NCBI GenBank assembly: GCA_950295325.1
Contig: OX485803.1
Span: forward strand, 49,305,554 to 49,369,553
Source of the DNA: Polytrichum commune
Taxonomy: Eukaryota > Streptophyta > Polytrichopsida > Polytrichales > Polytrichaceae
Reading direction: 5' to 3'
Length of the DNA stretch: 64,000 nt
The position numbers and the translations under genes are program-made. Positions 1-11,529 of the stretch are shown here, one piece after another. Under the pieces are notes generated by a model, which was not told the origin of the DNA, did not search any database, and worked only from the letters and a program-made list of their open reading frames with translations. Each line of letters opens with the position of its first letter. Position 1 is the stretch's first letter.

Positions 1-828
1 GGAATTGCTACACCAACCTGCCAACTTTTAACCCAAGCTAATGTTGCCAACTACCTTCTGCCACACATTGAGTAGAAGGGTGATTCATCTCTAGAAGAAT
101 GCCTCTCCCTATGTATTGCCTCGCCTCAAGGAGTCTGTGAAAACTCTTGAATCTTGCACCCCAAAACCTTTTTGTCTGGAGACAGTGTTTCTCCCAAGAA
201 CTATACAAACCAAGCATTATTCTGCGTCGCACAACATAAACTCAGCACCTGGGTGTTGATGTCTCGCACTTTGCCTCCACAGCAGCTTGAATCTCACCTC
301 CAACACCATGAAGCCCCCCACATATCATGATTTGAAGGAGCGCAAGGAGGAACATGAACAAAAGCCGAGTTGGGCATGCCATCGAATTCATTTTCGTTAG
401 ACTCACCAGTCCATTCCTGAACTCTCAACCAACAATCGAGACAATTACAATTGTGGGTGAACAAATAGGCAAGGAAAGAAGCGGTTGACCACAAACATAG
501 TAAGAAAAACTCAATGAGAGTGCCCTCGGCAAGGTATTAATAGAGGAGGGACTCCCAACAATACACCATAAATGCACACTTGGCAAGAGCCAAAAAACCT
601 AAAGAATGGCAACCTTTTAGTGCTTGAGAGGGGGTGTTGGTAGTAAAACATGTTCAATTGGCAACAAACACCTAGAGTTCCATCCATGTACGCAAAGACG
701 GTTACATCCAATTGTCACATGTCATCATCCATTGACTTTAGATTCAACCCTTCACTTCCGACCTGAGATTTTCAATCTTAAGATCCATTTAGGGTTAGGT
801 ATCATGTATATATGTATTTGTAATAATG

Positions 829-864
<36 letters not shown>

Positions 865-939
865 CAAAAGGTTCTATAGAGCACCAAGTTCTCTTGAATT
901 TCAACACCATGATGCCAACAATCCAAAGTATATGACCCT
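1..939. other. Intergenic, no gene seen
   Basis: I recognise no coding sequence or mobile element here. The only clear structure is a (CT)n microsatellite at about 831-862. The short open frames have no protein-family features. Confidence 0.5.
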
Positions 940-1290
940 ATAACTTAGTGGCACTTCCAACACCTCAGAAATTTACGACTAGTGGCTCAATTCAAAATTG
1001 CCTCATTCAGATGGCAATTGCAATGGATTCGAGTTCAGATGCAAAAGTTATAGGAAGTCAGAATGAAGATTCTTTGTCATTATAAGTGGCCGCATAGTCC
1101 GGCTTCTTAATTTTATTAACAATCAAACCTAGAATGTTGATAGAATCTAGAAGCATAGTCCAATCTCATCATAAAACATGTCTTTTTGATGTTCATTTTA
1201 CTCACAAAATGTTGTCATATACCACTCAAGTGCAAGTATTCCATCGAGAAGAATGATCATATAAGATCCACATACTTTACCTACTATCTT
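940..1290. repeat. Dispersed repeat family A, copy 1
   Basis: This stretch shares an ordered series of phrases with segments near 2740-3210, 7950-8125, 14570-14840 and 54530-54830. The phrases are a 'gcacttccaac' block, a 'cagatggcaattg' block, then 'gcatagtccaatctcat', 'catataccactcaa' and 'agaatgatcatataag'. The copies are diverged but collinear, so they are old copies of one element. I found no terminal repeats and no coding capacity, so the class is unknown. It may be a fragment of an LTR or a non-autonomous element. Confidence 0.55.
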
Positions 1291-1539
1291 GCATACTTTG
1301 TTGTGGATGCATAAAAAGAATGCATTTCTCTTGCCTGCACAAATAATTATACATTTTTGAATGTCAAACCTATAGCCATTTGATGCCTAAGGTGACAATC
1401 CAAGATTGGGGGAAACGATAACTTCCCTAAAAAATAACCCTTGCCGTCCTCCGCCCTAGAAAAGGTGACGCCCAAATGGTTAGTCAATAAACCCTTTAGG
1501 CCTCCAAACCCAAGGGGTTGCCTACTAGTCCATAGCATG

Positions 1540-4500
1540 TTATGTTGTCATATGACAATGGTGATCACCCATCAACACTCCATTGAAAACGTTATTCTCA
1601 TGATGAGTGGAATTATTGGTGAGCGGCTCACTGACAAGACTACATTGGAGGGTGGAAGGGGAGCCATTGGCTAGCTCGAATGAGAAGGGAGAGAAGGGAA
1701 CATGGTCACGGTAGTGCTCTTGGGAGTTTTGATCGGGAGTGGGCACGGGAGGGTAAAGGTCGTTCAAAAAATTAGGTTTTGGAATCGGTTGGTCAATGAC
1801 AATGTGGCCTTCGAGGAGTTGCACCACTTTCGACATGGATGGGCGTACATGCGGCCTCTCGTTGATGCACAAGAACGCGACTTGTAAAACCCGCTCAACC
1901 TCCGAAGAGTCCACGATGCCTGCAAGCAAAGGGTCCACAACATCTAAGAAAGTGCCCGATTCGAGCGTGGGGAATGCCCACAATGGGTAATACCATTGAT
2001 CCTTAATGTCGTTGGTAATTGAGGTGTTGGTGGGCGCCTGTATGTTACGCCGTCCACTCACTATCTCCAGCAGCACCATCCCGAAGCTGTACACATCGGT
2101 TTTGGCAGTAATCGTGAGACATTCGGAGCACCACTCGGGCGCTAGATAACCACAAGTGCCGCGCACATGACGCGTGATCGTGCGCGTCTTCTCCTTGTCC
2201 ATGATGCGTGAGAGGCCAAAGTCCGCCACCTTTGCCGACAACATTGAGTCCAACAAAATGTTCTCGGGTTTCACATCGCAATGGATGATGCGTTGATTTT
2301 GGAGGTCATCGTGTAGGTAAGCGAGGCCCCGCGCTGTCTCCACCGCAATTTTGAAACGGGATCTGCAACATAAACGATCGTGATGTCATCAACAACATAT
2401 TCACATTGATTGCTATAGTCATGATGGTTAATAGCGAGAAAGGTCTATGTTGTTATGTGTGGGGGTGTGGGGGGGGACTGAAATTTCATCTATATATGCA
2501 TCGCAAAAGATTCAGGGTCTACTAATCTACATTGCAATGGGTATTTCAACGCCTCAATGCCTCTAGAGTGCAAATAACATCGACGAGACAAACTCTCATA
2601 GTCTTACGACATGCTTGCGAGGTAGGTACTAGGTGCCTACTCCATTCGATGGCAAGGTGACATGTGTTCAATGTCAAAGGTGGTGGTCGGCTATGGCAGT
2701 CTAGTTTCAGTAACATATGCTAATGTGTCAATCAAAAGTAGATTTGTTAGTAGAACTGATTGGCTTGGCCACTAGTACATGGATGAGGATGGTGTTTCCT
2801 GAGCTATGTGGCCCTAGTGTTGGCACTACCAACTTTACAAACCAATTTAAGCCATGGCATCAGATTGAGAATCACCTCACCCATATAGCAATTGCGATCG
2901 AACGTGAAGATCATGATTTCAAGTTCTAGAATCATTGGAGTTGGGATGCAAATCAAGTTCTAGAAGACCAAATTGGAGTTTGTCCTTCTCTTCTCTTTGA
3001 GTGATCACATAGGCCCTCCCAATTTGAGTTAACGGTTGGACCTAGCATGGCGTGTATTGATTTTGAGCACATAGTCCAACCTCATTGCAACACATGTCAT
3101 TTTGGTCTTCACTCTTGACTACAACCTTGGCCATATACCACTCAAATATAGATGTCAATTGAGAGGAGTGGCCACATAAGACCCATGCAAGATACATTGG
3201 CCTCATTGAACACTAGTCTTGTGCGGACGTTTCTATTTGAGTGATATTATACGGAGAGGCTTTCAGTTGGGACCCGAAGACCAAAAGACTCGTGATACAA
3301 TATTAAACTATGTGCTCAAGATACAAGCAAGCAACACTATTCTCCGTTTAGGAGTTGACACCATTGGGCTCAGGGGCTATGTGATTGATTAATAAGAAAG
3401 AAGGATCTTCACTTTGATGTCATCTTCTAACATTTTGCATGTGAACCCCAATTGTGACACTTGAGACGGCAATCTCTTTGAGTCGCAATTGTTGATGGGA
3501 TGAGAGAATTTGTGTATGCGGAGTAGGAAGTGTATAGGCGTTATAGGCATGCATGCTTTAGGTGTCCAAGTAAGAAGAGTGACCACATAAAGCCCGTGTA
3601 CTAAAACCTTACCTCCATTCCAGAAGAGGCAAGTGGGGTTTGTCTTGCCGGAACAGAAGCTTGTCGAGCGAGCTGTTCTCCAGGTACTCGTAGACCAGCA
3701 ACCGGCGATCTCCAGACACGCAATATCCATGGAGGTGGACCAAATTGCTGTGATGGATTGTCCCGATCACTTTCACCTCGTTCGCAAATTCCTTCTCGTC
3801 ATCGCTCAGTTTGTCCAGTCGCTTCACAGCCACCATAGCCAGCCGGCCGATCTGCCCCTTGAACACGCACCCGTACCCTCCCCGGCCGATCTCGTCCGAG
3901 AAATCCCGGGTGGCGATTCGAAGCTCCTCGTAGGAAAACCGAATATGATGGCCCCGTTCAGCCGTCCACTTCTTCTCCAACCTCGCGACGCGGAGCTGGT
4001 CGAGCTTCTGGCGCATGAAAAATGTTCCGAAGACGACCGAGAACAAGCCGAGCGTGAGGATCGTGCCTCCGAGTGTCGAGGCCCCGATGATGAGCTTCTG
4101 CTGCGAGGACAAGGTGTTGCGGTCAGGAGGCTTCGCCATGCGGATGTAGCTCGTGCGCTCGATGTCGATGTGGCCGTTGAGGATCGTGTCCTTCTTGAGC
4201 CAGCAATCGCCGGTCCCGTTCACACCAGAGATTTTCCCCATCGTCGCGACCGCGCAGAAGCACGAGTTGAAACAAGTGTCTTGGCAAAACTGCGGCGACA
4301 CTTGCGTGTAGTGCATGTAGTCGCTGAACGGAAAATCGACCGAGTCGACGGGTTTCAATACAAGCTCCACCTGGGTCGCGCTGCTGTTGCAGAAAGAAAC
4401 AGCTGTCTCTCTCACGCACCCTTGCGTCCCGTCCGAAGGGTCGACCCAGCGAAACCCTAATGGGCACCCGCAGTTGCCGTTCACGCAAATCGAATATGGG

Positions 4501-6425
4501 CCGCAGACACCGTAAATTTGGCACCGGTCGGGCACAGCTTCCCATGTGACTTTCCACGCGCCCAAGGACCCAACGGTCCAACTGTACATGCGCAAATTGC
4601 CGTCGAAATCAAAGGTTAGCCTTCGGAGGAGTTGACTGTTATTACTCGACGTAAAATCGCTACCCGTGCCAATCGCGGTCGTTTTGCCTAAATTGGTGAC
4701 TGCAAGGAATGTGCCATCGGACTGCAAAACCACGGCCGAGAGCATCATACTCTCAGTACCCGTCTGCCAGTAGTCGCAGGCAAGGGGATCGCAGCCGATG
4801 TATGGACAAGTCCACACGGCTTGCAGGTAGTAGTTGTCACTTGAGAACTGCAATGCGTATAATCCCGGCGCCCAATCTTGGCCGGCTTTCCGCCACGGAT
4901 TTATTTTCACGTTCGCAGTTGAGGAAAACCGTTGCCCGGGCAAGAGCGTGTCTGTTGGGTGATCGAAGCTCTGCCACACAGTCGCAGTCGTGCTGCTGTA
5001 AAGTTCCAAGTTTCCTGTATCTAAAAAGAATCCCTTTGTAACATTCATCTGCAAACATCACATCACATCATCATCCCATTCTACTTCAAAAAGATTGCAA
5101 AGTGTCATCGAAGTTGATAAAGCTGCAGTGCCGCCATAACATTACTACGCAACATAAACCTGTTCACTTTGAATTTTATGTTGAGGCATCCCAAGCACAT
5201 CCTACCACCGCTCCGAAACTAGGGACAATCAAAGCCCTACTGATCTTCTTGCTGTACGGCCTTTAATTGGTCCTCAGAGTGGCGAGATTGCTTTAAGTGT
5301 CAACCCAAGTGAGAAGCAAGTATTCAGGTTCAGCCTGACACTTTATCGTGTCAAGAATCGCGAGTGAATTTTTTGTGGATCAGTTGAGAAGAATACTTTT
5401 GCCAGAGAGATTCATACATGAAAGGTGATATGTACTGTTATAGTGCACTGAAAGCTGTGGACAGCTTGAATACGGTTAGCCACCATCTGTATTGCATCCA
5501 CTACTCAAAAGTGTGGATAGGCTTCTTGTTTACAGCTGATTGTTTCTCACATTTTGGTTTCCGAGAGCTTTCAGAATAGATTTCTTGTTTGATCAGCGAT
5601 CATACATGTGCAACCATGACATGTAGAACTAGACGCATGGTAACTTGGGGTGGCAACTATTTGTAGCACTCGCAGCGGTGGCAGTCTTTCGAACTTGGTT
5701 TGGAGCTTCTAAACCATTCCTAATAATCATTTTTTAAACTGTAAATTCTAAGACATTTTAGAAATTTTCTTAGAAGAGAAATTCGACACCTAGGGGATCT
5801 GGATGCTAACCCCTGTTTTAAAAAAGTTGCTCCTAATTGGTTCTAAAACAGACATTTGAGAATGCCAAAACTTTTCTAATTCAATCATATTCCTCTCAAT
5901 GCTCTCTTTCCAAGCATGTTTCTCCTCATTTCTCCTCAACAAATCATCAATCCAATAGAAGTATTAGAAGTGATTCAGAAGCAATTGTTCTAGAAGGGAG
6001 AGTTGCCACCCCAGGATGTGGTTATAATGACTTACATTGGTTGTGTTAGTGGACCATACAGGCGTTGATGTAGTCGATGTGCCATTGAAAACCTGAAGTT
6101 CACCGGCTTGGGAAAAGACGAGGGTGGCATTACTCCCCAAATCCATCAACCGGTCGGCCATCCACACCACTGTCTGCACTGGAAGACCGGCATACCAAAT
6201 CGCGAGAGTGTACACAACTCCTGCACTCCCCGACCTCCTCCCCTTGTAGAATCCCAGAACAAATTTTTGGCCAGGCGACATCAACGTCTGGTTTGAGTTC
6301 GCCAATATCGTTGTGTTCGTCAATATCGTCATGCTCGTCGAGGTGATCGCATCACAACACACACCCACCAAAATCACGGCAGTTGTTGCAGCATATAGCA
6401 CTTTAAGTAAATCAGTAGGCCACAT
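1540..6425 (-). CDS. G-type lectin S-receptor-like Ser/Thr protein kinase (three exons)
   Basis: Predicted single-pass plasma-membrane receptor kinase of about 882 aa. Exons on the minus strand are 6425-6036, 5048-3613 and 2362-1540. All junctions are GT-AG and the frame is kept throughout (phases 0 and 2). The order is signal peptide (about residues 1-26), B-lectin/agglutinin domain, S-locus-glycoprotein/EGF-like region (CQIYGVCGPYSIC), PAN/apple cysteines (FCQDTCFNSCFC) and a membrane segment at about 449-476. The kinase follows: glycine loop IGRGGYG at about 517, VAVK lysine at about 539, HCDVKPEN at about 636, DFGLSR at about 656 and APEW at about 683. Catalytic Lys, Asp and DFG are all present, so it looks active. 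The HCD in place of HRD makes it a non-RD kinase, a class often found in immune receptors. The ligand is not deducible. The coding exons are more GC-rich than their surroundings. Start choice: the ATG at 6425 opens a hydrophobic leader. Confidence 0.93.
2363..3612 (-). other. Intron 2 of the lectin receptor kinase, with repeat-family A sequence
   Basis: A 1.25-kb intron splits the kinase domain just after LLEW, between the N-lobe and the catalytic loop. Its 5' splice site is ag|GTAAGG and its 3' splice site is TTGCAG (minus strand). About 2740-3210 matches dispersed repeat family A. A second, partly rearranged piece with shared phrases lies at about 3390-3600. The intron has therefore been enlarged by repeat insertion. 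Confidence 0.75.
5049..6035 (-). other. Intron 1 of the lectin receptor kinase
   Basis: A roughly 1-kb phase-0 intron lies between the B-lectin exon (ending ACAACCAAT|GTAAGT) and the exon beginning ATGAATGTTAC. It separates the leader plus the first part of the lectin domain from the rest. I see no other gene or clear repeat in it. Confidence 0.8.
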
Positions 6426-6817
6426 TTTATCATTGCAGCTAATTAATTCCCTCTATAACTTCGTTCATCACAAGAGCCACCTCAGTCAGTCTGCTAATTA
6501 ATATTCCTCTGCAGTTGATTCATGGCTCATTAGTCATCATGTCATCCACCACCTTCACGATACAGATAGTCCTGCAATGAATTAACCATTCATGGCCATC
6601 TGCCAAGTCGTCCAAGAATGCATGATTGAGAGTTCTGCAATGAACTAAGTCTATAAGAGTCCCTCTTGATTCAAACTGATCCATGTGATCCACAGCCATT
6701 AGAAAGAAGACCACGAAGTTCAATCCCGATAAATGGATATGAGCACAACCCAACAGCCCTCTGTTTATATGGAACAAATACGGAACCCATCATCACCCAA
6801 CACACAGGTGAATGAAC
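6426..6817. other. Upstream region of the receptor kinase
   Basis: The probable 5' UTR and promoter of the minus-strand kinase occupy this interval, up to the CACTA-like element at 6821. I can identify no specific promoter motif with confidence. Confidence 0.4.
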
Positions 6818-7377
6818 CCACACTACTACAGATCACCGTTTATATGATTGGACATATGACTTCTTTGAGTTTACAAAACACTCAAATACTTTTTGACTTC
6901 CTAGTCGTTTCAGGTTAGTCTAATAAGGCATAGTCAAATGTTACGCAGTCTAAAAAACATGGTGTACATTAGACTATGGGCCGGGTATGTACATTAGACT
7001 ATCGTCAGTCAATACAACATTGATACATTAGATTACATCTAGTCACAAATATCAAAGTACATTAGACTACGGGTAGTCAAAACACATAGAGACATTATAC
7101 TATGGGTAGTCAATAAAACACACATAAGTAGACTATGGATGGTCAAATAAACTACCGTGATGATTCATCTTGACAAACATTATGAGACATAATAGACTAC
7201 TCCTAGTCAATAAAACATAGCTTGTTGTGGCGTTGTTGACTACTTGGTGTATAGTAATTGACTATATTATGGTAGGGTTTATTAGTAAAAAAGAACATGG
7301 CTTATATGGTTAATTGACTATCGTTTGTGTACGAATAGGTTGGTTGTAGTCGATAAAAACATGTTATGGGCATATAA

Positions 7378-7663
7378 ATGGGGATTGATATTTCCACAGA
7401 TTTTTTGGCTAGATTCACACCTTTTTGCCGGTTCGGTTGTCGTGTCACTCAGGCGCTATATATGAGATTCTTCATGGTGCATCCGGACCGTTGATCCACC
7501 AAGGCCCATCCAAGGGCCTCAATGATCCTAGGTGGCGGTGGGGTGGGGGGCGGGGGTGGTGCTTGCCACCAAGGCGGGGTGGGGCCGTGGGCCTCATGTC
7601 TTTTTTGGGGAGGCCGGATTTAGGGTGGTGTTGGGCCTAGTGGCTAGGCCTACTTATTATATA
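7378..7663. repeat. Left arm of long inverted repeat (about 285 bp)
   Basis: This arm is nearly identical to the reverse complement of about 8595-8888. It runs from the 'ggggattgatatttccac' phrase to 'cctacttattatataacta'. It contains a very GC-rich stretch (about 7530-7600), unusual for this AT-rich neighbourhood. Confidence 0.9.
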
Positions 7664-7929
7664 ACTAGTTGGTTACCCTTCCTCTACTTACTAAATCACT
7701 AGTTGGTTACCCTTCCTCTACTTACTAAATCACTAGTTGGTTACCCTTCCTCTACTTACTAAATCACTAGTTGGTCACCCTTACTCTACTTACTAAATGA
7801 CTAGTTGATTACCCTTACTCTACTTACTAAATGACTAGTTGGTTACCCTTACTCTACTTACTAAATGCCTAGTTGGTTACCCTTACTCTACTTACTAAAT
7901 AACTAGTTGGTTAGCCTTACTCTACTTAT
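7664..7929. repeat. 34-bp tandem repeat array, about 7.5 units
   Basis: The unit starts 'actagttggttaccc' and ends 'ctctacttactaaat'. Copies differ by a few substitutions. The same unit occurs inverted on the other side of the palindrome centre (8132-8285, about 4.5 units). Confidence 0.9.
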
Positions 7930-8131
7930 GGCATGATATGAAATAAGTAGGTTAGTACGAGATGGTTAGCAAATCCAAATCAAAATTTAGGAGCTTATAT
8001 GAATATCTTAGTCATTATCAAAGTGAAGATTATGGTGTCAATAATGATCATATAGGTGTCCATACCTAACTTCAAGACTTGCACATATACCACTCAAATA
8101 TACATGTCCAATTAAGAAGAATGACCATAAG

Positions 8132-8285
8132 TAGAGTAAGGCTAACCAACTAGTTATTTAGTAAGTAGAGTAGGGTAACCAACTAGTCATTTAGTAAGTA
8201 GAGTAAGGGTAACGAACTAGTCATTTAGTAAGTAGAGTAAGGATAACCAACTAGTTATTTAGTAAGTAGAGTAAAGGTAACCAAC
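8132..8285. repeat. Inverted 34-bp tandem array, about 4.5 units
   Basis: This is the reverse complement of the array at 7664-7929, with fewer units. The two arrays are separated by about 200 bp of repeat-family A sequence. Copy number therefore differs between arms that are otherwise nearly identical. Confidence 0.88.
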
Positions 8286-8287
8286 TA

Positions 8288-8583
8288 CACTAAATATGAT
8301 ATTTAGTGTTAGATACACTAAATACAAACACTACACTAAATATCACTAACCCTATGAGAATAAGTAACATTAAATGTAAACTCAAACACTAAATATCATC
8401 TATGTTAATGTGTGAAAGTTACATGCACGAATTTAGTGTTTAGTAGGAAAGAGGTGGCAACAAGGAAGGCGGCGGCGGCGCATTATGTCTAACACTAATT
8501 ATCAAATAATTGAAAATTAGTGTTGAGCAAAGTAGGGTGGTAAAACACTAATTCTAATCAAACACTAAATATCATATTTAGTG
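8288..8583. mobile_element. TA-flanked MITE (mariner-type target site), copy 1
   Basis: The termini are CACTAAATATGATATTTAG and its reverse complement; each terminus is itself palindromic. The flanks are TA on both sides. The uninterrupted site (aactagttat) is preserved in the left arm of the surrounding palindrome, which shows that insertion duplicated only TA. It holds no coding sequence. A 2-bp TA duplication is the hallmark of the Tc1/mariner superfamily. Class assignment rests on that alone. Confidence 0.8.
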
Positions 8584-8594
8584 TAGTTATATAA

Positions 8595-8888
8595 TAAGTA
8601 GGCCTAGCCACTGGGCCCGCCTAGCCACTAGGCCCGACACCACCCTAAATCCGGCCTCCCCAAAAAAGACATGAGGCCCACGGCCCCACCCCGCCTTGGT
8701 GGCAAGCACCACCCCCGCCCCCCACCCCACCGCCACCTAGGATCATTGAGGCCCTTGGATGGGCCTTGGTGGATCAACGGTCCGGATGCACCATGAAGAA
8801 TCTCATATATAGCGCCTCAGTGACACGGCAACCGAACCAGCAAAAATGTGTGAAACTAGCCAAAAAAATCTGTGGAAATATCAATCCC
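8595..8888. repeat. Right arm of long inverted repeat
   Basis: Reverse complement of 7378-7663 with few differences; one is a short duplication of the 'cctagccact' phrase near 8608-8630. Together with the left arm it could form a long hairpin if transcribed. Confidence 0.9.
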
Positions 8889-9718
8889 CATATAAATAGA
8901 CAATATGTAGTGCATTATAACACAATATATTGTACATGATGTTGGACATAATTGACTAGTCGTTTGTCTACTTGGAGTGCAAAGAACATCAACATCAAAG
9001 CATCTTGCAATCAAGGAGGAGCATATTGCACTAGGGTCTTTTGCAAATTGACTAAGAAAAAGATGGCATGTTGTGTAGCAACTATTCAGGCTTGGCAGAT
9101 CCCACACTAGATGCAGGTGATGTGGAGCATGATGATAGTGCAGATGATAATAATGAGGGGCAAGATATTCATGAGTTTGAATTTGACTCAGAGGACAATT
9201 GATATTACCTTGGAATTTCATCTTCAGATGAAGAATGAATGTCATACCGGCTTGTATATCTCATACGTACAAAGTAGTTATTATAAGGTGCAAATAGCCA
9301 TGCTTCTAATTCAATTTGTATTTGATATGCCCAAACTTTATGTAGGATCATGTGCCATGCATGCATACTGAGTAAAAAAAAAACAAATGCAATAGATAGG
9401 TTGTTTGCTACCAATAATGTATGTTTCCTCAAGTTTTTAAGACTGTAGTTAGTCTAAATGTGTGATTGGGTCTTGAGTCAAAAAAACATATTCAATGCAT
9501 AGTTTGCTTGCTCCCAATAATGTATGTCTCCTCTGATTTGTGGACTATGTTTAGTCAATAAGTGCGATTGGATTGCTGAGTCAAAAAAACCAAGGGTGGT
9601 TTGGGACTATGGTCAGTCACAAAAACCACCCTGACTATGAGGTCGGGCTACCTCAGTTAAATAAACACGGATAGTCAATTGTGCCGAGACATTAAGCCAT
9701 GGTTTTGTAGTAGGGCCA

Positions 9719-10191
9719 TGTCCTTACAGCTGACCACTATTGTTGAATGTTTAGCACTGCAAAGATTCATCTACCTTAATAAGAAACTACGTTCCACCCT
9801 CCATCTTCAATGTGAAACAATCATTCTTTTCAGAAATAAATATTGAAAGAAATAAACTATATACAAACAAAACAAAACAAAAAAGCTGCGCTGGTTGAAA
9901 ATCTGACCATTCAAATGATTGTTTGACACTAACTTAACTTAAGTTGCATTAGCTCTAAGTTTCTGGTACTGTTTTGATGTACCCAAGAAATTGGCATGCA
10001 CATAGCACTGATGGCGTGATTAGTCCAGGACACACGCTGCCGACTCTACATGGGGGCAATAATTAATACATTACATGGGCGTTGAAGCAGACATCACTAC
10101 AATTATTCTTTCATTGCGGTTTGCCTATTGTCATGCTGGCATCACTGGTGTTGACAAAAGTAAGTCAATATATAATATATATACAACAGTC
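9719..10191. other. Intergenic, nothing recognised
   Basis: AT-rich sequence with no supported gene. It lies between the CACTA-like element and the next Harbinger-like MITE. Confidence 0.45.
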
Positions 10192-10194
10192 TTA

Positions 10195-10437
10195 GGGCCG
10201 CTTTACACTACGGTGGAGAAGTGCACCGGTCGGTCAAGAATTTTAGCCCAAGACATGGCTAGGGTTGGTATGCCGGAGAAGAGGAAAGGATAATAAAAAA
10301 AATCCTTTAAAAGGGCTTGACTGTCCGTAGTGTAACCACTTAGAGGAGAAGTGTATTGGACAACTTTACCAAGAGAAGTAGTCCACCGGATAACTTCAAA
10401 AAATGGTCATAGCCGGCCATAGTAGAAACCATACCCC
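10195..10437. mobile_element. PIF/Harbinger-like MITE (TTA duplication)
   Basis: The left end is GGGCCGCTTTACACTACGG after a TTA (10192-10194). The right end is most likely 10437, followed by TTA (10438-10440). An alternative right end at about 10339 also precedes TTA and carries the better match, CCGTAGTGTAA. The terminus resembles those at 55601 and 57235. No coding sequence. Confidence 0.55.
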
Positions 10438-10780
10438 TTAGAGGACCATTATCTTGAAATTTAAAAAAAAATTATTGCAATATTTATATATATGTGTGTG
10501 TGTGTGTGTGACAATATTTTGGAAACTCTTTCATGACCTTGTAAGGAAGGGTCCAAAAATGTAAATTAAATGGCATGTATTTTTTTCCCCGGTTTTGTTC
10601 TTTGTACTTGTAAGGCAAATTTCAAGGGATCATTAGAGAACATAATTATGGTTGTTTTATGATTGAAGAGGGAAAATCCCATATACAATATAAGAAGCAC
10701 TACTCTTCTCCACTATATAATACACACATTACTCTTAATCATCATTTTTAATTTTTCTTCCTTCTACATTGATTTCAATC

Positions 10781-11520
10781 ATGGACAATCAAAGAGAGAT
10801 TATTCTAGTTTCTCTTAGGATTTTTATGACTATGAAGCATATTATTATTTCAATGATGGCGTTTCAGAAAACTATCATCTATTATCATAATGTTGTAATT
10901 ATGATGATTGCATTTTTTTACTTGGAGGCAAAGAGAGGATGGTGTAGAAATTCGATCGGCCAAGTGGATATGTATTACAATATCTTCTTGGATAATATTC
11001 TACAAGAATGTTTTAAAACTGTCTACGGGTGAGTAGGCCTACATTCGCATATTTATGTCATTTGCTTGGATCCATTTTAAACAAAAAAAAATACAAAGTT
11101 TAGACATTGTACCCAATAGATGTTAAAATTTTAATTACATTTTATCGATTGGATTCCGGTGATACTTTGTACACACTTAAAAATTTGTATGGTATATCAA
11201 TGCCAAGTGTTTTGATTATTGTTAGAGAAAAAATTGTGAGGAAATTAAAAAGTTGTTTGAGCCTTTAATTCTTCAAAGACCAACAATATGAAAGATGAAG
11301 CAAAAAAGCTGCAAAATTTGAGAGTTCGCATGGAATTTCATACATCCTAAGGGCAATAGATCATAGTCACATACCAATTACTACTCCAAATATAGATCAT
11401 GTTTTATATTATTATAAAAAATGATTTATTTTAGTTTTACTTCAAGTTGTAGTAGATTGTCTATGCAAATTTTGGGATTACGATTTTAATGGGGAGGAAA
11501 ATATACATAGTTGGTCTTTA
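10781..11520 (+). pseudogene. Degraded PIF/Harbinger transposase relic
   Basis: Starting near ATGGACAATCAAAGAG, several frames in order give Harbinger-type phrases. Around 11160-11260 the frame reads DTLYTLKNLYGISMPSV then IIVREKIVRKLKS, like the helix-turn-helix region that precedes the DDE domain. Around 11320-11400 it reads ILRAIDHSHIPIT, matching the family's 'IGAIDGTHIPI' first-aspartate motif. This is followed by a weaker VVVDCLCKFWDYDFNGE stretch. Stops and frame changes separate these blocks, and the C-terminal part is not recognisable. It could have been the source of mobility for the Harbinger-like MITEs here, but the link is inferred. Confidence 0.65.
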
Positions 11521-11529
11521 TTTTCAAAA

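Larger units (their letters stand above)
6821..9715. mobile_element. Non-autonomous CACTA-like (CMC/EnSpm) element with palindromic core
   Basis: The left end reads CACTACTACAGATCACC. The reverse complement of the right end reads CCCTACTACAAAACCATG. A 3-bp direct repeat, CCA, flanks both ends (6818-6820 and 9716-9718), as expected for CACTA elements. Subterminal regions (about 6910-7340 and 8940-9690) are filled with short TAGTC/GACTA motifs in both orientations, the usual arrangement of transposase-binding subterminal repeats. No transposase frame is present, so it is non-autonomous. Inside are a long inverted repeat, inverted tandem arrays and a nested MITE, listed separately. The second base of the right terminus departs from canonical CACTA. 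Confidence 0.75.

Noticed and set aside
3633-4460. 275-codon plus-strand frame opposite the receptor kinase
   Set aside because: It is the antisense shadow of the GC-rich kinase exon. The minus strand carries the full, motif-bearing kinase frame.
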